Source: Diphasiastrum complanatum | Taxonomy: Eukaryota > Streptophyta > Lycopodiopsida > Lycopodiales > Lycopodiaceae | Length of the DNA stretch: 64,000 nt | Reading direction: 5' to 3' | NCBI GenBank assembly: GCA_029204225.1 | Contig: CM055100.1 | Span: 19,434,655 to 19,498,654, forward strand | In this document: in pieces, positions 1-11,500 of the stretch | How positions within the stretch are numbered: position 1 is the first letter of the stretch | Layout: each line of letters starts with the position of its first letter | Translations under genes and position numbers: made by a program | Notes under the pieces: generated by a model | The model's database searches: none | What the model saw: only the letters and a program-made list of their open reading frames with translations | What the model was told of the DNA's origin: nothing

Positions 1-36
1 TTTTGCCACTACATAGGGTGCATCACTCATCAACCT

Positions 37-222
37 AAACTTGACATGTGTAAGCAACCTAACTAGCTTGAGTTACATCACAATTGAATTTTGGCCTAAT
101 CATGACAAAACATGTGTACTTGACCATTTAAACTTGACATGTGTAAGCAACCTAACTAGCTTGACTTACATCACAATTGAATTTTGGCCTAATCATAACA
201 AAACATGTGTACTTGACCATTT
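37..222. repeat. 93-bp tandem duplication
   Basis: Two nearly identical 93-bp units (37-129, 130-222) beginning AAACTTGACATGTGTAAGC. The unit is 31 codons long, so a short open frame runs through both copies, but nothing suggests a protein-coding origin. Confidence 0.9.
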
Positions 223-640
223 GACCTCTAAAGCCAAAATTGGCCCTATCACCTGATGACACCAAGGTGTTGGACTAGCAATCTTTATGATACCCCTAAA
301 GTCAACATTATAAACTATTTCTAACTATTTTACACATGTGAAATGTACTCAAAAACAAAAATCATAAAATAACCAAGATAGATTTTTGACAATTTTTCAT
401 AGCCCCAATGTTGGGGGACTTACACACGCAAGATGCCAACTGGTCATCTGTTTCTAATACTGCCGACTCTCTACTTCAGTTATGTAGTATTTGGGCTTAT
501 TGAAAAAGCCTCTTGCCAATCTTTGAATCAAAGCAAATATGTGTATAAATTGCTTCATGAATTATATGTGCTAGATCACAATTTGCTATTACCCCAATCG
601 AGACAAATTGGAAATTTTATTCCACAAATAGAGGATAAGA
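223..640. other. AT-rich intergenic stretch
   Basis: I see no recognisable gene or element here. The open frame from 433 has no family resemblance, although its end leads into the copia remnant. Confidence 0.6.
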
Positions 641-800
641 TAAATGAGATATTTCTTATGTTGGTACTATTAGTCAATATATGACTAGAGAGTCGCATTG
701 GCTAGTAACAAAAAGAGTCTTATGTTACTTAAAGTGCATATTCAATTTTGGGCTTGCACAACAAGATAACGCCACTCATTGTCATATGAGCTCGGGGCTT
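641..800 (+). pseudogene. Ty1/copia RT-RNase H remnant, plus strand
   Basis: Around 660-770 the translation TRESHWLVTKRVLCYLKCI followed by NFGLAQ matches the copia pattern of a YM, HW, A/TKR, LRYLKGT and GL series between reverse transcriptase and RNase H. Flanking residues are unrecognisable and the reading frame ends soon after. A short relic of an old insertion. Confidence 0.5.
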
Positions 801-1850
801 ACGAAAATTTCAACATTTTTCTCTCTACCAAGTGTGACACATACATGTTATAAAAAAAATTCAAATGTAAATGAACGTGTTTCTAAAAAATTACAAGGTG
901 TTCATATATGGATTTAAAAGGCATAATATTATATATATGTATGTGTTTGCAAAAATCATGATGCAAAAATGTTGATGTTAAGAACACAATATTGTATATG
1001 TATGTGTATTTTCCAAGATGAATTGATTGAATGATTATTTTAAACGCTCACAAATACATGGTGTATTATTATTTTTGATATTACTTTCATAGATTTTGAC
1101 TAATGAGGTGTTGCCACAAGGGAAATGTTTTTGAAGTGAATGTAAATGAATGTCTTGTATGAATAATGAGATTGATGGTAAAAAAATTGATGATTAGTAC
1201 CAACATTATGATTGTCTTTCTCTCTTTTCTTCTTCAAATTTGCTATGTAAACATACACTCTATAGTTGGTCATCTTTGTGCAAGTAATTTTTTGATGAGC
1301 TTTCTCAATAGTACATGGGATTTTAGACTAGATTGAAACCATTTGATTTAAATTCAATTCAATTGATGAGTGACTACAAGATGTGTTTGAAACGAAACTT
1401 TAAGAGATGCAACTATGTATAGACATGTATGTATTCAAAAAACAAGATGTACGCAATTATGTAAAGATTATTTTGTCACATATTTGATTGTGACATATAT
1501 ATATTTTATTCATATCATAAGATTCAAATTCATCAGCCAAACTCATCTTTGCTTAGATAAATTCCATCATTACTACAATAATTGGACCCTTTTATTATAA
1601 AGATGTGCCCTTGATCATTTGCGTTGGAATCATTGGATTCTATTTATATATTATTAACATTAACATAACTTGGAGATATCTCTATATCCTCAGAAATTTA
1701 TGGGATACAACTTGTCAAAGTACAATACTTTGGACCTTACTTGAGCCTATTAATGACTCACAAGAGGGATTGATTGATTGATTACCTATTGAATGCAAAC
1801 TAGACATAAAAAATTAAGATCTAGATTGGCAATTCTACACACATCAAGCA
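801..1850. other. AT-rich intergenic DNA
   Basis: No coding, RNA or repeat structure I can support. It is rich in TATATG-type AT runs and may be decayed transposon DNA. Confidence 0.5.
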
Positions 1851-2364
1851 AGAGCAATCACAAATCGCCCCCCCACAAGTGAAGATCCAGCCCCCACACG
1901 TGTGGTACGACCTTCAGTACAACTTGTAGACAACAAATGAAATTTAGAACACTTAGATTTTGCTTAGATCCAAGTGGAAACAAAGTACATTGTGTAGAGA
2001 GTCGAGATTGCCAATGAACTCTCAAAAATATTCTAAGGCATTACTATGGAGAGTTGATGATACATAGAAAAGCTCGTCCCCACCTCGAGTTAGTGAAAAT
2101 CCAGCATGTGATAAGGAAGATGGTTGAGCATTTCATCCCTAATTTTCCATTCTAGCCTAACCTTTAAGTTTTGCCATGTTGGTGGCTAGATTGATCAACC
2201 TACTCCATAGATTAAGGGATTTGGTCCTACAATGTAGAAATCATCACCAGAAAAGTTTGACCAACCCTATGAGCATGATCTAACCTACTCTAGTGTAGAT
2301 GCATAGGTGGCACCGTAGCCTCACATGTGTGTGACCCACCAATATACATATTCACATGGTTTTA
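1850..2364 (-). repeat. LTR-like tail of the minus-strand copia remnant
   Basis: Lies directly downstream (minus sense) of the copia frame ending at 2365. It resembles the stretch at about 62030-62380, sharing GTGAAAATCCAGCATG, TCCTACAA-GTAG-AATCA and TAGTGTAGAT-GGTGGCAC type blocks in the same order, each next to a similar coding tail. The pattern fits the 3' LTR of one copia family. Exact edges are not defined. Confidence 0.55.
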
Positions 2365-3129
2365 TTAAGCTAAATTTTCCAATTTTGGCAATTTTTCACA
2401 CTCCTCATCAAATCTAGCTTCGGAAACTATGATACACTTATCAATTACTCCAACTAATGATCTTAGCTTAACAAATGAATCCTTAGTCAAGGATTTAGTG
2501 AACAAATCAGCTAAGCAACTTGATGAAGACACATGTTGGAGTTTGATCTCTTTGGCTTGCACCTTCTCCCTCACAAAATGATGAGCAATCTTGATATGGT
2601 TGCTCTTGCATGAAAAGTAGGATTGGTTGCAAGTGATTAGACCGATTGGCTATCACAATAGATCATAGGTACCTCCTCGGCCTCCATAACATGAAGCTCC
2701 ACCAATAGCCTTTTGAGCCATAAGACCTCCTTGCATGTTGATGTCAAGGCCTTATACTCGGATTCGGTTGAAGACAATGAAATAGGATCTTGCTTCTTTG
2801 AAAGCCATGAATACTACTCCATCACAAAGGAATGTAGCAAATGCACTAGTAGACTTTTGAACCAATTTGTCACCTGCAAAATCCAAGTCATTATAGGCTC
2901 TTAAGCCAAGATTAGTCCCATTGTAGAGTATGCCAAAATTCTTAGTAGATGAGATATACCTTAGGACTCTTTTGGCTATTTTCCAATGTGATACAAGAGA
3001 AAATTGCATATATTTGCTTAACTTTCCAACACTATAACTAAGATCAGGTATAGTTATAGTCAAATAAAATAAAGAGCATATAAGCCTTCCTATAGAGAAT
3101 GATGTACTCAAAGGATTCTTCATCACCAC
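2365..3129 (-). pseudogene. Ty1/copia RT C-terminus and RNase H remnant
   Basis: Minus-strand translations show the copia landmarks in order. GRLICSLFYLTITIPDLSYS resembles the G-SL-YL-TRPD block, then HWKIAKRVLRYISSTKNFGI, then DLDFAGD with STSAF (DADWAGD/STSG), then HHFVREKV and LADLFTKSLTKDSF (IRE-V, ADIFTKPL). The frame is broken between 2574 and 2752 and within the RNase H part. No catalytic integrity remains. Its LTR-like tail follows at lower coordinates. Confidence 0.8.
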
Positions 3130-4490
3130 TTATAGATGCTTTTGTGAAAAATCACACGTGTGAGAATGCCCTAATGTGTGAGAATGATCTCCTAAGCAAA
3201 GCTTATGCACTTTAGATTAACACTAGATTGAAATCCAAGATCTATGTGAAAATCTAAGGCAAAGAGACAAAGATAGATGCATAGTTTGATAACCAAAGTG
3301 ATTTCACACGTGGAAAAAGTACATCATGAAAATTCTAAGGAAAATTAAGCTCCTCTCCTCAGGTAGAGAGAGAATAGACTAATTTGCTCTCGGGTAGAGA
3401 GAGAAAAAGATATCTAATCTAGAAAAGCATGGAAACAACCACAAGATTCAAGATTGCTAGATACTACAAGCAAAGAACAACAACAAGGGACAGTCAAATC
3501 AAGTGATGTAATCATAATTTGAGACCCTAAACTATGAATGTTGGAATTGAGTAACTCGAAGGTTGGGAATAGATATACAAGATCCCAAATAGTGTGCACA
3601 CAAGGGATTTGAGTACAATGACACAATGCAAACTGTGGGATTGGTTGGTTGAGGATTGGATTACATTGTGGATCCCACATAGTGTGCACACGTGATCGAG
3701 TACAATGGCACATGACAAACTCATGATTACAATTAAACCTTCGAAAATTTATCAAGTCATGGAGCACAAGAAACCTAAGTTCTTCCCTATTCACTAGTCA
3801 GTAAAATTCCTTCCGCAACCAAAGTACACCTAGCAGAAAGGGGAGCATTCTACAGCGCCGTGTTCCGGAAAGGTGTGCAGCTATGTTAATACTTGATAAA
3901 TAAACTATGAAACTAAGAGAGAAAATATTAAGATTCAAGCAGAAATAGCTAGACACCTTGACATTTCACATATGTTATCAAGCAAACTATGTTAAGTTGT
4001 GACTGCATAGATCACATTTAATGGTCCCAGAGACTTCGCAAGATTCAAAGGGCAGACAAAAGCTGCAATCCATGATGTCCTAAACAATTTAGTTCGCATT
4101 AGCAACGTACAGGAAACAAAAACAATGTCAAAGTTACATTATTCTACAAACCACTCAATGGCATTCAATACACACCAAAATTGTACAGTTCGATAGAAAA
4201 ATTAGAAAATCCTGTTTTATCGGATTTCCTATACCTATGTTCACTTTCAAGACCTAATATTGTAAACTTGCTCACAAATATTAGAGACCTCACAATTGAT
4301 GTCTCTGCACACTGTCTCTGCACACAACGACTCTATACTATGTTCTAATAGGAACTGCAAAAATCAAGTCAACACTCACGGACAACAACTTATGGCCTGA
4401 AAATCAATGGATGGGTAAACCATACAAATGTAGAGCAGACCACATAACTCCGAGGACAGTATTTCGCTTTCAATGAGGTATTTGCTCCAA
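3130..4490. other. Downstream region of AP2A with a short tandem repeat
   Basis: Contains two related units about 90 bp apart (near 3581 and 3671) sharing GATCCCA-ATAGTGTGCACAC and GAGTACAATG-CACA. The small ORFs over 3414-3794 are products of this repeat. The rest shows nothing I recognise. Confidence 0.6.
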
Positions 4491-5069
4491 TTTATTGATG
4501 GACAATTGTACACTCTAACTGATACTGCAACCAGCTGGCAATGGAAAATTACACAGTTGCGTGCCTGAACATTGTGCAATTCCCTCTACATAATTTGCTA
4601 AAAGCATGTAGAGGTATAAAACACCAAGGCAAAAAGCCTCTATATAAATATACAGCTGATGATGCCAGTTCCAGCTAAGCACCTTTTAACAAATAGCTTG
4701 CTAAGGGCATGGGACATCCAAAGCTCCATCTATGAATTGCAGCAGTCATATGTCACTGATGAAAACTTCCTTGGCTTCCAGCTATAAATCCTGCAAAGAA
4801 AAAGTGAGGCTCGCTCAAATTCAGCTGCAATTTTTCTCTCACCAGTCCGCCCACAAGAACCCTGGTGAATGGCTGGCTACATCTGCCCCTCAAAAGGGTG
4901 AGATGGAGTAGAAGTTGACTATTTATAGGCTTTGGTGATCCTGTGCCCAATCGATAATACATTCATGAACACCAATAGCTTCTCAGCAGATATTGAGCTT
5001 TGTGAAGAAGCATCATAGATGTCAATCTGAAAACTTTATGCTTGCGAACAAGCAGAAGAAATGAATATC
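4491..5069 (-). terminator. AP2A 3' untranslated region with candidate poly(A) signal
   Basis: Sequence downstream of the stop shows no conserved coding. A canonical AATAAA on the minus strand lies at 4496-4491, about 570 bases after the stop, the first clear one I noticed. The true cleavage site needs transcript data, and a 3' UTR intron is possible. Confidence 0.4.
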
Positions 5070-5178
5070 TCATAGAAGACCAGCTAATGCTGCAGCAGGG
5101 CCTGTGAAGCCCAATGTTGCAGGATTTGCAGTTATAGATGATATGTCCACTAGCTGCTCTTTTATGTACTCCTTAAGC
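5070..5178 (-). CDS. AP2A: AP2A exon 27, residues 974-1008 and stop
   Basis: Encodes [20 protein letters not shown] and on to the C-terminal ALAGLL, followed by TGA at 5072-5070. AGLL is also the plant consensus end. Confidence 0.96.
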
Positions 5179-8100
5179 CTGCAAGATAAGATAGCATCAT
5201 TAGTATGATGACATAGCTCAATGAAAATGGATTCCCTCACCGTGAACACAAGAGACAGGAACAACTTGCAATAAGCGAGAGAGCTTACTCAAATGTTGTG
5301 CTTGCATCTGTAGATGCAACTGTCAAACGTAGCTGAGTTCTATCAGCAGGGTCTGTCTCAACCCGCACCTGCACATATGCACAATCAGAAACATTCAATT
5401 TGAGTCTGGGACAAGCAAAACTTACTGCTGCAAGAGACTAAATTTGTGTAACGACTGCTAAAATACACATAAAAGGTTGCTTCCGAGACAAATTTAGAAC
5501 TTAAATGACTTATAAATAGTCACCAAATTGCTGTACATTTGATTCTAATCCAAAATGCAATTTTGCTGCCAGATGTGAGTGCTATTTTTACCAAACACAA
5601 GGTTGCTCCACTTTCGGAAAAAAAAGTTGTTGCTGCCACAATGTTATTTGGATTCGGGTCCTGGCAATATACAAAAGCCACTAGCATCAGGCACATACAA
5701 TTTTGGTATCACTAGTACAATTGTTTTTTTTCAATAACATCTTTTGAGAAGCTACCAAAGACAACAAACAACCAATATCAAAAGAGAGATGGAAGATCAT
5801 CTGCAACAATCTAGCATTGACCTCAGAATAGATTATCTTGAGCAAGAAATATATTCAGCAAGATGATAGTCTCATATCAATCTGCAACGGATAATGTAGT
5901 CTGTATGCAGTTTCAATGGATCGCAAGGCAATCACTTTCAATACACAAAAGGTCGCATCATATAAGCACATATAATGATTTAGGTCCAGTACACAGCAGG
6001 ATATAATCCAAAACCTAAACTTGTAATTTAAGAACATGATAGAAAAGAAACCACGGGAGTAGGCATCTTTTGTATGAAGAATAAACTAGATTGCAAAAAT
6101 TGAGCGTCCATATTCTAATATCTATGCAGCCCCAGGAACATGCCATTAAAAGTACAAAAGCCATTGGAATATCTTAAAGCCATCTTGTATTCCCCTCACC
6201 AGTTACACCGCAAGACCTCAAACCACCATGAGCAAACATAATATGAAGAAGGTTGAAATTAAGTCACAAAAAAACTTTCAGAGGACTTTTGCAAAATAAT
6301 ATCTCCTCATAGCAAAAGCCCAAAACATTCTTGTTTGAAAAATAACTAGCAGGTTTTTCTCACAGTATATCTATGATGCATTATTAGAACGTAGACCATC
6401 TAGCTCAAAGCAATCAACGATTATAAGATTATGCTTGAGATTCTAAATTCAGACATTACTTACAAGCCCAGGAGAAACACAGATATGAAACATGTTGAAT
6501 AGCTCTGTCATCTCTGAAATCAGCATTGGATTTACCCCACGGACCTGCATGTTAGAGGAAACAAACAGGTAAACATAAAGCTTGTCAATAACTACTCTGG
6601 TGAAAACTCATCTTTCTAGCCCAATAATAAGCTAAAACAAAGGTACAACAAACCTAGAAGAAATACCCTGTCATCATCATCCCAGAAGAATCATATACGT
6701 GCATACCACTTCCTGTAGTTTGTTTGGTGGACCAGCAAGTGATCTCCAGATGGCAACAAAATCTGCTGAGGAAATTGGTGCAGGTTGGAGGAATTTGCTC
6801 ATAACCACAGGTAGGCGTAACTTTGAACCAACCTGACCCAGAAATGCACCTTTTGAGGAAGGCCTAAAAACTATTCACAAAAACAGACATGAAAAGACTT
6901 ATTATCCAGATTCCAGACAAATCGATAGGCCTTTCATGCAAACACTTACAGTAACAGCAGAATTGTTGTAAGAAAAATCAAGAACAGGAACTTCTCGGCT
7001 AGCATGCAAGCTCAAAACATCAAGGGGGCACTGAACCTGCAAGAAAATATAAACGCAATAATCAGACTGACAACACAACGAAATAGCTTCAAGAAAAGAA
7101 TCAGAAGTGAATACTGATCTAAGCATTTTCATACAGAAAGATATTAGTGATATTCTTTCTTTACAAAAAGGAAAGAGCTCTTAGTTTGCCAAACCTGTGC
7201 CCTTGGAGGGATTAATTCAGGAACTGGAGGAAGCTGCATTCTCAGATGGCTAGGAGGCAGAACTATTGCCCGAACAGATGTCAATGCTACTGTGTGCTTA
7301 TTGCCAAGAAAGATGACTACACGCCCTTGGGGACCTCTCCATTCTCCTTTAATACCAATCTACAAAAAAAGAAGTATTATGACTTGCTAATTGAATCACC
7401 AGCCTGTCAGATTTCTATAGATAACAAGTCACTTTCATGATTAGAGCTCGATACTTAATTGCAATAAACCATCATACACTAGTAAGACTCAAAGAAGAAA
7501 ACATTGAAAGTTATTTCATAAGTGTGTTATGCAAACAATGTTGAATTTAGCAGTGCTAGTTACATTAGACTAGAAATGTCCATATACTAATCTGTACTAC
7601 TTGAGCAACCGCGACTCAAAAATAAGTGTACAAAGTGGTGCTTTTGTTCAGGCCAAGCATATGTTTGTTGGCCCAAAGACTAAATACTCAGATAGAGTAG
7701 CACCAAGTCTAGGGTGATACACGAAACTAACCACAAGAGATTGAACTTGATAGACTCCACCCACTTCTTAGATCAACAACTTTTTCATGCATTGCACAGA
7801 CTATATGCTATAACATTCTTACTCACACTATCAGCATCCAAGGGTAGGTTAGGTCAGATATCAATGTTAGGCCTAAGTGATTACCCAAAAATAACCAAGA
7901 CATTTCGGCTATTAACTCCATGCATAACATGGACCAAATGCTACAAAATACCTATTCACTTTATCGGTGCCCAAGAGTAGATACAAAGGTAAGTCCACAT
8001 TAACTTTCATATACTATGTAGCAACAAGCATCCAGAGTTTCTATTAATTCTTGTGAGGTGCTGGAATCAGCAAGTAAAGGCTAGAACTAAAGAGCAGAAT

Positions 8101-8489
8101 TGATCAGTTCAAGTCTCTACGTGTAGAAATGAAGATGACCGCACATCATCACTTTGGCTTGCTCAAAACAAAATCAAAACTACAGAATAGAAGTTCGTTG
8201 GTAACCTGCACTTTGATTTATGATGACCAGTACATGGGACCAGATTGAGGGGCATTGGCACCAAAAACATCTATTACAGAAGCAACCCAGACTAGAGAAA
8301 GAAAGTTAACGAGAGAATCTGCTCATTAGGGATGATCCTCTCTCCTCTAGTTTACAGCTATATTACTCATTTTTCTTTTATGCATAGTTTTTTCTTGGAG
8401 ACGTTTATATACGCTCCCATGGTTTTCACATACTTGACATGTACTCCTTTAGGTCTTATATGCCTTTTGGCATGGAAAAGACATTAATA

Positions 8490-8566
<77 letters not shown>

Positions 8567-11500
8567 TGTGGTGGACATCCATTGTTTGAACTTTGAATTT
8601 TGAGCTATTATAAATCAATTATTGAAATATGATTCAAGACTCATCACTCAAGTTTAAACACTAATTGATCATTGACGAACCTGAATCAAAACGGCGTTCT
8701 GAAACGTCAGAACCCTGGAAAATTTAAAAAAAATTATAACTTATAACTTCCTACATGGTTCACATACATGGTATTCATGTGCCCGGTTCCCTCTTACAAC
8801 TATGGTGCTGCTTTGTGAACTATGTTCATAAAAGAAATAGATTAATCATTAAAATTTAGACCATAGATTCTAAATATTTCTAATTTTGTTCGCAACGTTT
8901 TCGTTCGCTAGTTTATCCTAGAAGAGATGTATGCTCGAGCATAGTTACAAAGAATGGCAATTCAGAAGCCTTGGAATTGAATCCAATTAGGTCTATTGTT
9001 TTGGAAATCTAGCTCATAAATGTCACTAATTTCCTAAAATTTGTGCACAGTAAATATGATTGCTGAGAATTTGAGAAATTACATGTGATTAGGATAATAG
9101 TCCCTATATTATCTTTCTTTTGCACATCTATATATTATTCACAAATTAAAGTTTTTAACATGTTCTTACATCTTGATTCCGGAATGCTTAGAATATGAGA
9201 TCTGATTGTGATACAAGGTACTTAAATGTGTTTTAGATGCTTTTTATGGCTATTTTTCTTTTCTAAGACGTCTGAAAAAATTAACCAAAAAACAAAAAAT
9301 GTTCTGGAATGGAAAGTTCCGAATTTCCGGAACGAGCGTTCCGGAACGTGATCAGAACTCTGCATTCCGAAACAAAACACATCTATGATCATTGAACGCT
9401 TGTGCTGCCCATTGCCTAGACCTCCTTGTTGAGGATATTGCTAAATTACCGTGGGTCAAGGACATTGTGAAAGTGGCACAATTCTTCGTAAGGTTGATCA
9501 CTAAGCATCCCAAGGTCCTTTCCACGTTCCGATCCTTTTCGACCTTGGATGTTGTAAAACCTGCCCCCACCAGGTTGTTTCCAAATTCCAATTCCTTTCC
9601 AAAATCGTTCGCATGAATAGTATATTGCATTGTAATTTTTTGAATTGCTTGAGTGCTGGATGACGTTGAAACTTGAGTCTCAATTCTTGACCTATCATAC
9701 ATACATAATGATAATACATAGTACATACTACTCTTCTAAGTTCTAACTGGTCAATGGTTACTAACTATATAGGTTTGCATACATGTTCCCCATTTTGGAG
9801 CACCTCTTGAAGATGCATAGCAGCCTGAGGCAAATGGTGGTTTCAAACCACTGGCAAGATTGGGGGCCATCACGAGAGCGCAAGTCACGGAAGTTAGAGA
9901 CTATCGTGCTATCAACATTATTTTGGGATGAGGCACGTGCTATTGTCATGGGGCTGCAGCCCATTTACATCGTCTTGCAGAAGGCTCCACTTTAAGCCAT
10001 CTTTACAAATTCATGGATAGATTGGGAGAGCAGTTGATCATGTGCACGGATTTCAGTTCAGACAGATGCATTTTAGAAGTCTAAATTCTCAATGTTGCAA
10101 GTTTTAACTTGCATGTTCAATGCTCAAAACTATTAGACTATGGTCACACATGGTGTTCACTGTTGAAGCCTTGATTTTGGACTTTCACTGCTTGGAAGAA
10201 GTGAAGTCTATAGAGAGATGGTAGTGGTTCCATCAGCCTTTGCATGCCATGGCTTGCATATTCCATCCTTTATGGCAGAGTGAAACGTAGTTTCGTGACC
10301 AGGAGCTCAGAGAGGGTTGGAACACCTACGTGAGGATGGTGGTCTTTTCTGATCTTGCTGCACGTGATGCACTCAAGGATGATCTACTTGTGTTCCGAGG
10401 TGAACTCCTTGAGTTTGGATATGATGAAGCTCAGTTGAGGCCAGGTATATTGCGTCCAGTGAGATGGTGGATGAAGTATGGGGACGCTGTTCCGGTATTA
10501 CAGAGACTTGCTATTTGAATCCTCTCATAGGTGGCTTTACCATTTCACATATTTGGTAAGCTAAGTTCACACTTTAAGATTTATATTATTTTGAGCAAGT
10601 TGAAATGACTACCTAGTGCCTGTTGGAGGTGTAAGCTGCGCACCAGCCGAAGAGGCTCCAGAATGAAGCAGAGGGCACGGAATGGTCGCATAAATAAATG
10701 GGAAGATGAGAACGGGCAACTCAAATAAGGAAATTGGAAGACTTGTGGTTGTCCCCTGGTACCGGCCCTTTTGGGGTAAGGCAGATAAGCGGGTGGCTAG
10801 GCGGTTGGGGGGGGATCCCAATGCACGGCCCGCACGCGTGCACGTGGCCAATGGGCCAAGTTTACAACAGTGCCGTCTATGTGACACATTATTTTTTTTC
10901 TTACGAAATTGGAGCGTCTTCTACACCATGCGAAAGAAATTGGAGCATCTTCTCTTTGATTCAAACAAAGAGAAGAAATAGGCCCTCCATTGCACAGTTA
11001 GAAAGTTTGGTATACATGCATTCCAACCTTAAACTGTTGGGCGAGTTGAATGGCACACGAGAGCCGATGTAGTTAAATTTTATCTAGAATTATAATTTGT
11101 AGGTCTATTGTGAATCGTGATTTGTCACTCGTGCAACATGCTTTAATCGAAATTAGAAAATCGTGATTTGTGACGTGAATTGTGAATCATGATTCGTGAT
11201 GTAATTTGTGTAGGTCAATCCAGATGAGATTGATATCACAAAGGTTCCAGAATTGCCAGTCTAGATTGATATCACAAAGGTTCTAGAATTGCTTGTCTAG
11301 ATTGATATCACAAAGGTTCCAGAATTGCCAGTCTAGATGCTATTGAAACTGTTCTAAGTTGTAACTTGTAGTTTGTAAATTATCAATTCTAATTCCAACT
11401 CCCTATGTGTATTGCGAAGGACCTAACGCGGGGCTTCACGTAGGATCATGACACAGTTGGAAGACTCCTCGATGGTCTTGTGCAGTAGTTGCAGATGAGG

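Noticed and set aside
41-256. 71-codon frame with repeated LTCVSNLTSL segments
   Set aside because: Arises only because the 93-bp tandem repeat is a multiple of three; no other sign of coding.
3414-3794. 126-codon minus-strand frame with repeated His/Cys segments
   Set aside because: Produced by the 90-bp duplication at 3581/3671; no recognisable domain.
7246-7440. Plus-strand ORF over AP2A exon 21
   Set aside because: Antisense shadow of a conserved coding exon.
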